Below are positions 1 through 6,098 of a DNA stretch of 8,619 nucleotides, one piece after another; position 1 is the stretch's first letter; each line of letters begins with the position of its first letter. The notes beneath the pieces were generated by a model. The model did not search any database and was not told the DNA's origin. It worked only from the letters and a program-made list of their open reading frames with translations. Source of the stretch: Oscillospiraceae bacterium. Its GTDB lineage: Bacteria > Bacillota > Clostridia > Oscillospirales > Oscillospiraceae. The DNA lies in assembly GCA_016296565.1 (NCBI GenBank), contig JAEDJB010000081.1, positions 1 through 8,619 of the forward strand. Direction: 5' to 3'. A program made the position numbers and the translations under genes.

Positions 1-7
1 GGAATGT

Positions 8-33
8 GTAGGGCGGGATGCCCACATCCCGCC
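8..33. repeat. REP-like palindrome, single arm
   Basis: A GTGTAGG lead-in is followed by a perfect 9-bp inverted repeat, GGCGGGATG (12-20) and CATCCCGCC (25-33), around the loop CCCA. The architecture (GTAGG, then a GC-rich hairpin) matches the repeats at 3809-3890 and 3911-3986. The stem matches the arm at 3866-3890, apart from loop and last-pair differences. It lies just beyond the metQ terminator. No second inverted arm is visible before position 57. Confidence 0.7.
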
Positions 34-56
34 GGGGCCGCGGATAGAATCAATCG

Positions 57-93
57 AAAAAAACGAACCCCCGGGGAATGCTCCCCGGGGGTT
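57..93 (-). terminator. Rho-independent terminator of metNIQ
   Basis: A perfect 12-bp stem (66-77 with 82-93) closes over the four-base loop ATGC. In the minus direction it is followed, after two bases, by seven T residues (plus-strand A run 57-63). It lies 23 bp past the metQ stop, as expected for the end of the operon. The plus direction also has a TTTTT run (92-96) partly overlapping the stem, so it could stop convergent transcription as well. Confidence 0.9.
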
Positions 94-116
94 TTTGTCG
101 GTTTAGAAACGTTCTC

Positions 117-962
117 TCAGAACATGGGCACCACGGCGCCGGAGTAGGTCTCGTTGATGTACTCGCGGACGGCGTCGGACTGCAGGGCCTTCACCAGAGC
201 CAGGATGGCTTCGTTGTTCTCGTTGCCTTCCTTCACGGCGATGATGTTGGCGTAGGTCTGGGCGGCGTCGGACTCAGGGTCCTCAGAGGCCAGCGCGTCG
301 GTGGCGGGGTTCAGGCCGCCCTGGAGGGCATAGTTGGAGTTGATGATGGACAGGTCCACTTCCTCCACGGTCTGAGGCAGCATAGCGGCTTCCAGCTCCT
401 TGAACTGAATGTTCTTGGGGTTGGCGGTGATGTCGTTGGTGGTGGCGCTCAGGCCGGCGCTCTCGTCGATCTCGATGATGCCCAGGTCAGCCAGCAGCAG
501 CAGGGCGCGGGCTTCGTTGGTCACGTCGTTGGGGACAGCGATGGTGGCGCCGTCGGGCAGCTCTTCCAGGGAAGCGGTCATGCCGGGGTAAATGCCCATG
601 GGCTCATAGTGGATCTTGGCCACGCTCACCAGGTGGGTGCCGTTCTCCTCGTTGAACTGGTCCATGTAGGGGGTGTGCTGGAAGTAGTTTGCGTCCATGT
701 CGCCCTCTTCCACGGCGGTGTTGGGCACCACATAGTCGCTGTACTCGGTGATCTCCAGGGTGATGTTCTGCTCAGCCAGAACGTCCACCACCTGCTGCAG
801 GATCTCTGCGTGGGGGGTGGAGGTGGCGGCCACCCGCAGGGTGACGGCTTCGCCGGTCTCGGTGCCTTCGGTGGTCTCCTCGGCGGGGGCTTCGGCGCTG
901 CCGCAGGCAGCCAGGCCCACGGCCATGGTCAGGGCAAGAATCAGGGACAGAATCTTTTTCAT
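117..962 (-). CDS. metQ: MetQ, methionine-binding lipoprotein of the MetNIQ importer
   Basis: This 281-aa protein is the extracytoplasmic substrate-binding component of the NlpA/MetQ family. It captures methionine and delivers it to the MetI/MetN membrane complex. The N-terminus is a lipoprotein signal: Lys2-Lys3, a hydrophobic stretch, then the lipobox LAAC with Cys20 as the lipidated residue. An acidic, Ala/Thr/Glu-rich tether (about 21-40) follows. The mature domain starts near TLRVAATSTPHAEIL, a family-typical first strand, and contains the characteristic DANYFQHTPYM segment. Length is normal for the family. The ATG is chosen because AAGGAGG lies 7-8 nt upstream. It is the last gene of the operon, 31 nt after metI. 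Assignment to methionine rests on the family, the neighbours and the upstream tRNA-Met T-box; related NlpA proteins can bind D-methionine or methionine derivatives. Confidence 0.95.
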   Translation of the reverse strand: MKKILSLILALTMAVGLAACGSAEAPAEETTEGTETGEAVTLRVAATSTPHAEILQQVVDVLAEQNITLEITEYSDYVVPNTAVEEGDMDANYFQHTPYMDQFNEENGTHLVSVAKIHYEPMGIYPGMTASLEELPDGATIAVPNDVTNEARALLLLADLGIIEIDESAGLSATTNDITANPKNIQFKELEAAMLPQTVEEVDLSIINSNYALQGGLNPATDALASEDPESDAAQTYANIIAVKEGNENNEAILALVKALQSDAVREYINETYSGAVVPMF

Positions 963-993
963 TTGCTGGTTTCCTCCTTAAAAATAATGCAAT

Positions 994-1674
994 TTATCTC
1001 AGACGCTTGTCCAGCTTGGTGGACAGCCAACTGAAAACGGATTGAATGATCTGCACCATCACGATGATGAGGATGACGGTGACCCACATCATGGCGGGCA
1101 CCCGGCGCTGGTAGCCGTACCGGATGGCCAGGTCGCCCAGGCCGCCGGCGCCAACCGCACCGGCGATGGCGGTGTAGGCCAGGATGGTGATGATGGAGAT
1201 GGACGCTCCCAGGATCAGGGAGGGCAGGGCTTCCGGCAGGTAGACCTTCTTCACGATCTGGAACCGGGAGGCGCCCATGGACTGGGCAGCCTCCACCACC
1301 CCGGCGTCCACCTCCGCCAGGGAGGTTTCCACCATCCGGGCGATGAAGGGGGCCGCCGAGACCACCAGGGGAACGATGGCGCCCCGGATGCCGATCTTGG
1401 TGCCCACGATGAGCTTGGTAAAGTCCATGATTGCGATCATCAGAATGATGAAGGGAAGGGAACGGCCCACGTTGATGACCCAGCCCACAATGCGGTTAAG
1501 CCACTTGTGGGGCCAGATGCCGTGGGGCTGGGTGATGTTCAGCAGAACCCCCAGGGGCAGGCCCAGGATGTAGGCGAAGATGGTGGAGACGATCACCATA
1601 ATGAGGGTGTCCCGGGTGCCGCTGACCAGAAGGGAGCCGTACTGGCCCCAGAAGGCGGAAATGGCTTCAAGCAT
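994..1674 (-). CDS. metI: MetI, methionine ABC importer permease
   Basis: This 226-aa integral membrane protein forms the translocation channel, presumably as a homodimer with two MetN and one MetQ. Hydrophobic segments lie roughly at residues 19-47, 70-88, 98-118, 150-178 and 193-215, the five-helix layout of MetI. The cytoplasmic EAA coupling loop is clear at about 128-147 (EAAQSMGASRFQIVKKVYLP), which docks on the ATPase. AGAVGAGGLGDLAIRYGYQR after it is a strong family signature. The ATG overlaps the metN stop by 8 nt, so translation is probably coupled. Length is typical (family about 215-230 aa). Nothing appears truncated. Confidence 0.95.
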   Translation of the reverse strand: MLEAISAFWGQYGSLLVSGTRDTLIMVIVSTIFAYILGLPLGVLLNITQPHGIWPHKWLNRIVGWVINVGRSLPFIILMIAIMDFTKLIVGTKIGIRGAIVPLVVSAAPFIARMVETSLAEVDAGVVEAAQSMGASRFQIVKKVYLPEALPSLILGASISIITILAYTAIAGAVGAGGLGDLAIRYGYQRRVPAMMWVTVILIIVMVQIIQSVFSWLSTKLDKRLR

Positions 1675-2680
1675 TGTTGGGAACCTCCTCTACCGTGATG
1701 TCAGGCTGGGCCTGGATGTACCGGAGGGCGCGGGTGGCCTCCATGTCGTCCTGGGGCAGGCCCAGGAGCATGGTGCCGAAGGCCTTGCCGTCGATGTTCC
1801 GGGTGTCGGCCCCCAGGATGTTCACCTTCACCCCGCAGTCGATGGCCAGGGAGGCGATGAGGGGCTCGTAGGAGGAGCCGCCGTTGAAGGCGATGCGGAT
1901 CACCCGGGAGGCGGGCAGATGGTCGATCTGGACCCCGTTGGGGTAGACCAGGCGGCGGCCGATGTCCGTCTGGGGGTTGGAGAAGATCTCCGCCACGTCC
2001 CCCTGCTCGGCCACCACGCCGCTGTCCAGAATGGCAACCCGGTGGCAGATCTCCTCGATGACGTTCATCTGGTGGGTGATGACCACCACCGTGACCCCCA
2101 GGGTCTGGTTCAGCTCCTTGAGCAGGGCCAGGATGGACAGGGTGGTGGTGGGGTCCAGGGCGGAGGTGGCCTCGTCGCACAGCAGGACCTTGGGGTTCGT
2201 GGCCAGGGCACGGGCGATGGCCACCCGCTGCTTCTGGCCGCCGGACATCTGGGCAGGGTAGGCGTTCTCCCGCTCCTCCAGGCCCACGATTTTCAGAAGC
2301 TCCCGGGCGCGCTTGACCGCTTCGGCGCGCCTGACCCCGATGAGCTCCAGGGGGAAGCAAATGTTGTCCAGGGCGCTGCGCTGCATGAGCAGGTTGAAGC
2401 TCTGGAAGATCATGCTGATGGACTGGCGGGCCTTGCGCAGATCCTTGTCCTTCAGTTTGGTCATCTCCTGCCCGTCCACAATCACCGAGCCGGAGGTGGG
2501 CCGCTCCAGCAGGTTCATGCACCGGACCAGGGTGGACTTGCCCGCCCCGGACAGGCCGATGATGCCGAAAATCTCCCCGGCGTGAATGTCCAGGTTGATG
2601 TCCTCCAGGGCGTGGACCGCTGTAGGGCCTTCCCCGAAGGTTTTGTTCAGATGCTGGATCTGAATGATGGATTCGCTCAC
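1667..2680 (-). CDS. metN: MetN, methionine ABC importer ATPase with C-terminal NIL domain
   Basis: This 337-aa ATPase powers methionine uptake. Visible motifs are Walker A GLSGAGKST (42-50), Q-loop Gln93, ABC signature MSGGQ (145-149), Walker B VLLCDE (165-170) with the following ATSALD D-loop, and H-loop His203. Residues from about 258 to the end match the NIL (ACT-like) regulatory domain (RIAFNGGSSYEPLIASLA...), which in this family binds methionine and trans-inhibits transport. The start is GTG at 2680: the protein matches the family from MSESIIQIQHLNKTF, and an AAGGTGAC purine stretch lies about 10 nt upstream. An ATG at 2706 is in another frame. It is first in the operon and is preceded by the T-box leader, so the whole importer should be induced when tRNA-Met is uncharged. 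Confidence 0.95.
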   Translation of the reverse strand: MSESIIQIQHLNKTFGEGPTAVHALEDINLDIHAGEIFGIIGLSGAGKSTLVRCMNLLERPTSGSVIVDGQEMTKLKDKDLRKARQSISMIFQSFNLLMQRSALDNICFPLELIGVRRAEAVKRARELLKIVGLEERENAYPAQMSGGQKQRVAIARALATNPKVLLCDEATSALDPTTTLSILALLKELNQTLGVTVVVITHQMNVIEEICHRVAILDSGVVAEQGDVAEIFSNPQTDIGRRLVYPNGVQIDHLPASRVIRIAFNGGSSYEPLIASLAIDCGVKVNILGADTRNIDGKAFGTMLLGLPQDDMEATRALRYIQAQPDITVEEVPNNA

Positions 2681-2728
2681 GTTGCTCTGTCACCTTACCT
2701 CTCATACGGATTCTCGATAAAAAGCGAG

Positions 2729-2763
2729 AAAAAAAGCCGCCCTTGATCCTTGTCAAGGACGAC
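2729..2763 (-). terminator. Regulated T-box terminator
   Basis: A 10-bp stem pairs GTCGTCCTTG (2763-2754) with CAAGGGCGGC (2745-2736), including two G-U pairs, around an 8-nt loop. Seven U residues follow (2735-2729). It begins just after the T-box motif and about 50 nt before metN. This is the position of the off-state hairpin that competes with the antiterminator. Confidence 0.9.
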
Positions 2764-3011
2764 TGTGTAAGCCGTGGTACCACCTTGGTTTGCGCGGCCC
2801 CTCGCAGGACCGGCCTTGCCGGGCGCCAGCACGCCCCTGCGCGATGACGGGCGCACCCGTCGCAGCCTAACGGGGATTCCCCGCTCGGTGCGCGACTCCG
2901 AGACCATCTTCCCCAGGGGTTCCGTATCCCTTTCCACCGGCCGGGACTCTCTGCGCCGCGTCGCCCTGGGTACTCTTCTCTTCCTTGTCTTTCGCAATAT
3001 ATGTATTATTA
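2729..3011 (-). ncRNA. T-box riboswitch leader, probably tRNA-Met specific
   Basis: The roughly 280-nt leader of metNIQ shows T-box landmarks in order. Stem I has GAGA/TCTC at its base, an AGTA loop-E strand, and a CCCAGGG/CCCTGGG stem flanking the distal part with AGAGAGTC and GGTGGAAA. The specifier side reads GAAG-ATG-G, with ATG at 2907-2905 (methionine). Further hairpins lie at 2871-2883 and 2846-2861. The T-box sequence AACCAAGGTGGTACCACGG (2790-2772) follows. Its TGGT bulge (2782-2779) is complementary to ACCA, the 3' end expected for tRNA-Met with discriminator A. Uncharged tRNA-Met should stabilise the antiterminator and allow metNIQ transcription. T-box identity is very secure; Met specificity is strongly supported by the codon and the downstream genes. 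No SAM riboswitch was recognised. Confidence 0.93.
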
Positions 3012-3017
3012 ATCTTT

Positions 3018-3046
3018 AATTTACGATAAAACAAGAAACTTGTCAA
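3018..3046 (-). promoter_or_regulatory. Promoter of the T-box-metNIQ transcript
   Basis: A perfect -35 box TTGACA (3046-3041) is followed after exactly 17 nt by TAAATT (3023-3018), which matches four of six bases of the sigma-A -10 consensus. The flanks are AT-rich, unlike the GC-rich surroundings. A start near 3011 would give the full T-box leader. The assignment is from sequence pattern only. Confidence 0.8.
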
Positions 3047-3081
3047 GAGAATATTTTCAGGAAGACCATTCCACCAAAACT

Positions 3082-3130
3082 TGGCTCCCCCTCTGGGGGA
3101 GCTGGCACGGCGAAGCCGTGACTGAGAGGG
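3082..3130. repeat. Two-hairpin dispersed-repeat-like element after the third permease
   Basis: Two perfect hairpins stand side by side: GCTCCCCC-TCT-GGGGGAGC (3084-3102) and CACGGC-GAA-GCCGTG (3106-3120). CCCTCT (3089-3094) can also pair with AGAGGG (3125-3130), giving an alternative fold enclosing both. The element starts five bases past the stop of the permease gene. Read on the minus strand, the CCCCC/GGGGG hairpin is followed by CAAGTTTT, so it may act as a weak terminator of the ABC operon. From memory, similar sequences recur in intergenic regions of gut Ruminococcaceae; this needs a search. Confidence 0.65.
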
Positions 3131-3134
3131 CGGC

Positions 3135-3746
3135 TCACTGGCTCCATTCCCTGTGATACTGGCTTACCGCCAGGGGCACGGAGGCCAGGTTGGCGGCCAG
3201 GGCGGCGAGAAACACGGGGAAGACGGCGGCGACGGTCAGCGGGGCCGGCCGCGCAAGGTTCAGGCAGAAATTCACCACCCAGTAGAGCAGGAAGGACAGG
3301 ACCAGAAAGGCCGCCAGAACGCCCCCGGAGGAAAACCCGTACATAAAAAACAAGGGGAAGAACAGGGCTGAGAGGAGCAGCGCGGCGGTGAGGGAAACCA
3401 GGACCGACACCCAGGTGGTCTGAACCACCAGGGCGGTGGGAGAGAGCAGGGAGGTGCCCACCGCCGTCAGGGACGCTGCGGCCAGGGTGAGGAGCCAGAG
3501 CAGGACATATTTGTTTAGCACCAGGTCCCGGGGAGAATAGGGAAGGGAGCGGCACAGGGCGCGCCAGGCCTTGGTTTCCGGCATCAGCGTCACCCAGGGC
3601 AGGAGGGCCAGCAGGGAGAAGATCACCTGAGAGAGATCCTCCTGCCTGCCGGTAGCGGCAAAGAGCAGTGCCCCGGCAAAGAGCAGCCAGAGCCAGCCGG
3701 TCTGCCGCCGGAGGGAGAGCAGGTCGTGGTAGAGCAGGGCTTTCAT
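3135..3746 (-). CDS. Third ABC-2 type exporter permease paralog
   Basis: This 203-aa, very hydrophobic protein is probably a six-helix permease of the ABC2_membrane_5-like small ABC-2 type. It starts MKALLYHDL, almost the same as the two upstream permeases (MKALLYKDL), and shares the loop motif LPYSPRDLVLNKY (68-80) and a terminal QY-containing tail. It lacks the YD(E/R)..xxW motif that the other two carry just before LPY, so it is the most diverged copy. The ATG at 3746 is chosen over upstream options because AAAGGAGG lies 4-5 nt before it and the paralogs start at the same point. Reading further upstream would translate the REP-like repeats. It is last in the gntR-ABC operon, separated from the second permease by 273 bp of palindromes. 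The substrate is unknown. Confidence 0.85.
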   Translation of the reverse strand: MKALLYHDLLSLRRQTGWLWLLFAGALLFAATGRQEDLSQVIFSLLALLPWVTLMPETKAWRALCRSLPYSPRDLVLNKYVLLWLLTLAAASLTAVGTSLLSPTALVVQTTWVSVLVSLTAALLLSALFFPLFFMYGFSSGGVLAAFLVLSFLLYWVVNFCLNLARPAPLTVAAVFPVFLAALAANLASVPLAVSQYHREWSQ

Positions 3747-3768
3747 AGGGCCTCCTTTCCAAGTCGTT

Positions 3769-3805
3769 CCGGTCATTACGGACCGCGTGCCGGTTATTGC
3801 GGACC
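3769..3805. repeat. Short imperfect direct repeat
   Basis: CCGGTCATTACGGACC (3769-3784) and CCGGTTATTGCGGACC (3790-3805) match at 14 of 16 positions with a 21-nt period. The pair sits between the third permease's ribosome site and the first REP-like palindrome. It may be a flanking part of the repeat element or an unrelated duplication. Confidence 0.5.
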
Positions 3806-3807
3806 TG

Positions 3808-3890
3808 TGTAGGGCGGGGTCCCCTGACCCCGCCGTGAGCGTGGCAGGGTTTCGCAGCGTCCCCAGCGGGATGAAGGCATCCCGCCCTAC
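3808..3890. repeat. REP-like inverted pair 1 (BIME-like)
   Basis: Two GC-rich hairpins face each other, each with GTAGGG at its outer end. The left arm stem GGCGGGGTC/GACCCCGCC (3813-3821, 3826-3834) has loop CCCT. The right arm stem GCGGGATG/CATCCCGC (3866-3873, 3878-3885) has loop AAGG and ends in CCCTAC. The 31-nt spacer contains no gene. The right arm repeats the single arm at 8-33 in reverse. Such inverted pairs are what RAYT transposases are associated with in other bacteria, and a RAYT gene lies in this window. Confidence 0.8.
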
Positions 3891-3910
3891 AAATTCCTGC
3901 CAGGTCATGG

Positions 3911-3986
3911 GTAGGGGCGGCTATCAGCCGCCCGCCAGCGCAGCGGAAATAACCAACGTGCCCGGGCGGATACTATCCGCCCCTAC
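3911..3986. repeat. REP-like inverted pair 2 (BIME-like), arms shared with the RAYT gene
   Basis: The left arm (3911-3934) is GTAGG plus a GGGCGGCT/AGCCGCCC hairpin. The right arm (3963-3986) is a GGGCGGATA/TATCCGCCC hairpin plus CCTAC. They are separated by a 28-nt spacer. Both 24-bp arms recur without a mismatch, each reverse-complemented, inside the transposase gene at 6909-6932 and 6733-6756. Transcribed with the ABC operon, they would form strong hairpins between the second and third permease genes. Confidence 0.85.
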
Positions 3987-4019
3987 AGGCGTGGGTTCAT
4001 TGATTGTGGGGTTGATTTG

Positions 4020-4625
4020 TCACCACCGCCGGCCGGCGTACTGCTTTTCCGCCACCTTTACCGAGGCCAGGCAGAGGACCACCGCCACCACCAGCACCAA
4101 GGGCAGGGAAACGTGGGTCAGCAGCGCCGGCTGTTTCTCCAGCAGGAAGGCGGAGGCCCCCCAGACGCCCATGACCCCGGCGATCACCAGGATCATGCAC
4201 ACCCTGGCCTTCTCCACCCCCATCCGGAAGATCAGGGGGAAGAGCACCGCCTGGAACACCAGCACCACGGCGAAGAGGGCCGCCAGGGTGGCGTAGGAGC
4301 CGGCCTCCGGGCTTTTCTGGCCGTTGACCAGAAGGCCGATGCAGTAGAACACCCCGGCGAAGAGGGCGGCACCCCAGCCGAACACATACCGGCTGAGCAC
4401 CAGTTGGCGGGGGGAGTAGGGGAGCATCTCCGCCAGATTGTCCCATTTGGCCCGCTCGTCATAGGCCAGCAGGGAGGTGGGGATCACCAGACCGGCGTAG
4501 ACCACCCACATGTTGTTCAGGCCGAAGCCCAGGTTGGGGACCAGGCAGAAGATGGCCACCATAAAGATCACAAATTTCATTTGCTTCCACAGCACCAGAA
4601 GGTCCTTGTACAGCAGAGCTTTCAT
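4020..4625 (-). CDS. Second ABC-2 type exporter permease paralog
   Basis: This 201-aa membrane protein has about six hydrophobic segments (near 16-34, 40-54, 78-100, 112-134, 140-162, 170-190). It resembles small ABC-2 permeases of the ABC2_membrane_5 type that pair with YtrB/BcrA-like ATPases. Key features are MKALLYKDL at the start, AYDERAKWDNLAEMLPYSPR (54-73) and QLVLSRYVFGWG after it. The first permease carries the same block as GYDRASRWDQLAAMLPYAPR. The start at 4625 fits the paralogs and has AAAGGA about 10 nt upstream; reading farther upstream would run out of frame through the first permease gene. It follows the first permease by 17 nt. The transported substrate cannot be read from the sequence. 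Confidence 0.9.
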   Translation of the reverse strand: MKALLYKDLLVLWKQMKFVIFMVAIFCLVPNLGFGLNNMWVVYAGLVIPTSLLAYDERAKWDNLAEMLPYSPRQLVLSRYVFGWGAALFAGVFYCIGLLVNGQKSPEAGSYATLAALFAVVLVFQAVLFPLIFRMGVEKARVCMILVIAGVMGVWGASAFLLEKQPALLTHVSLPLVLVVAVVLCLASVKVAEKQYAGRRW

Positions 4626-4642
4626 AACACGCAGTCCTTTCT

Positions 4643-5230
4643 TCAGCAGGGATTGGCGGCATATTGCCGGACGGACAGGGGAACCGAGGCGGCGGAGAGA
4701 CCCGTCCCCACAGCCAGGCAGACCGGCCCCGCCCAGGGGGCGGTCCACAGGGTGGTTTGAAGCAGCTGGAACACCACCGCCCCGGTCACCGCCACCACCA
4801 GCACCGCCAGCAGGCCGGAGGAGATGATCCGGTCCGCCCCCAGGTGGTACACCACGGGGAAGAAGATGGCCTGAATCAGCAGGGTGAAGGCCAGCACGCA
4901 CAGGGGGGCGGTGAGGTCGGGAGAATCGGAATAGAAGAACCGGCTCACCAGCAGCAGCCCGGCGGGGAGCACCGCCGCTCCCCAGCCCAGAAGATACCGG
5001 CTGAGAACCAGGTCCCGGGGGGCATAGGGCAGCATGGCCGCCAGCTGGTCCCACCGGGAGGCCCGGTCATAGCCCATGAGCCGCAGGGGGAGCATCAGGC
5101 CCGGGTAGACCGCGAAGAACCAGGAGAAGAAAAACCACCCCGACGGCAGCATGGACAGGGCGCAGAAGATCAGGAGAAACCCCAGGTCCGCCCGGATCAC
5201 GCACAGGTCCTTGTACAGCAGGGCTTTCAT
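4643..5230 (-). CDS. First ABC-2 type exporter permease paralog
   Basis: This 195-aa polytopic membrane protein starts MKALLYKDL and carries the YDRASRWDQLAAMLPYAPR block (54-72), DLVLSRYLLGWG, and a tail ending SVRQYAANPC. Six hydrophobic segments are plausible. It is the nearest partner of the ATPase: its ATG overlaps the ATPase stop as ATGA (5230-5227), a sign of translational coupling and 1:1 synthesis. The start codons and first eight codons are nearly the same at DNA level as in the next two genes, so the three probably arose by tandem duplication. It may form a heteromeric channel with the second or third permease. Confidence 0.9.
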   Translation of the reverse strand: MKALLYKDLCVIRADLGFLLIFCALSMLPSGWFFFSWFFAVYPGLMLPLRLMGYDRASRWDQLAAMLPYAPRDLVLSRYLLGWGAAVLPAGLLLVSRFFYSDSPDLTAPLCVLAFTLLIQAIFFPVVYHLGADRIISSGLLAVLVVAVTGAVVFQLLQTTLWTAPWAGPVCLAVGTGLSAASVPLSVRQYAANPC

Positions 5231-6078
5231 CCTGCCGCCCCCGCCTGGGCCAGGAAGAGGATGATGTCCTCCAGATTGGTGTGCTCGGTGACGAAGTGGG
5301 GCGGGATGCGGTCCCGGCGGACCAGAGCCTGGGCCCCGTAGGGGGTGACCTTCTGTCCTGCCACCGCCGCCGGGTCCAGCTCCGCCAGCTGCTCCCGGGT
5401 GAGCTTCACCAGGGCGTATTCCTCCAGCAGCCGGTCCTTCTCCTCAAAGAGCACCAGCCGGCCGTGGTGGAGGAAGGCGATGTAGTCGCAGATCTTCTCC
5501 AGGTCGCTGACGATGTGGGAGGAGAGCACCACCGTGTGATCCTCCTCCCGGGTGAAGTCGTTGAACACGTCCAGGATCTCGTCCCGGACCATGGGGTCCA
5601 GGCCGCTGGTGGCCTCGTCCAGAAGCAGCAGGCGGGCCTTGTGGGACAGGGCCACGGCGATGGCCAGCTTCATCTTCATGCCCCGGGAGAACTCCTTGAA
5701 CTTCTTCCCCTCGGGGATGCGGAACCGGTCCAGATACTGGCGGTACCGGTCGCTGTCCCAGTTCCGGTAGGTGAGGGACATGATCTTCCCCAGCTCCTTG
5801 GGGGTGATGACCTCGGGGAAGCAGGCTTCGTCCAGGACGATGCCGATGTCCTGCTTGGTGTCCAGAAAGGCGGGGCTCTGGTTGTCGGTCCCCAGAAGGG
5901 AGATCTGCCCCTCGTCCCGGGGGATGGCGTTCATGAGGAGCTTCAGGGTGGTGGACTTGCCCGCCCCGTTTTCCCCCACCAGACCCAGGATGCACCCGGC
6001 GGGCAGGGAAAAGGTGATGTGGTCCAGGGTAAAGTCTTGGTAAGCCTTGGTGAGATCGCGGCATTCAATGGCGTTCAT
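5227..6078 (-). CDS. ABC-2 exporter ATPase, YtrB/BcrA-like
   Basis: This 283-aa cytoplasmic ATPase drives the export complex built with the permeases downstream. Motifs are Walker A GENGAGKST (35-43), signature FSRGM (130-134, a common variant of LSGGQ in this subfamily), Walker B LLLLDEATSGLD (150-161) and H-loop SSHIVSD with His188. The Q-loop segment reads DIGIVLDEACF with no glutamine, a feature I associate with the YtrB/YhcG-type group rather than a defect. The C-terminal roughly 70 residues resemble the extra domain after the ATPase core in this group. The start ATG has GGGAGG about 8-10 nt before it. The gene lies 20 bp after the GntR gene and overlaps the first permease by 4 nt. Candidate roles are response to cell-envelope stress or peptide export; both are guesses from family context. 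Confidence 0.93.
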   Translation of the reverse strand: MNAIECRDLTKAYQDFTLDHITFSLPAGCILGLVGENGAGKSTTLKLLMNAIPRDEGQISLLGTDNQSPAFLDTKQDIGIVLDEACFPEVITPKELGKIMSLTYRNWDSDRYRQYLDRFRIPEGKKFKEFSRGMKMKLAIAVALSHKARLLLLDEATSGLDPMVRDEILDVFNDFTREEDHTVVLSSHIVSDLEKICDYIAFLHHGRLVLFEEKDRLLEEYALVKLTREQLAELDPAAVAGQKVTPYGAQALVRRDRIPPHFVTEHTNLEDIILFLAQAGAAG

Positions 6079-6098
6079 ACGAGGTACCTCCCGTGAAA

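Noticed and set aside
1580..2746. 388-codon plus-strand frame opposite metN
   Set aside because: Antisense shadow of a GC-rich gene, with Asp/Gly/Val/His/Gln-biased composition and no start signals.
1701..2783. Long minus-strand frame rich in Pro, Gly, Arg and His overlapping metN
   Set aside because: Out-of-frame shadow of metN, whose own frame has all ABC ATPase motifs.
2695..2997. Open frame on the minus strand across the metN leader, rich in Arg
   Set aside because: It coincides with the T-box RNA; the frame follows structured GC-rich RNA, has no ribosome site and resembles no protein I recognise.
2681..3017. SAM riboswitch upstream of metN
   Set aside because: No SAM-I core was recognised, whereas the T-box motif, specifier and terminator are all present.
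3747..3908. N-terminal extension of the third permease to 3908
   Set aside because: It would translate the REP-like palindromes; the start at 3746 has a strong ribosome site and matches the paralogs.
3808..3986. CRISPR array
   Set aside because: The repeats are inverted pairs of differing palindromes, not regularly spaced direct repeats, and no cas genes are present.
4626..5054. N-terminal extension of the second permease frame to 5054
   Set aside because: This part is an out-of-frame reading of the first permease gene; the real start is the MKALLYKDL codon at 4625.
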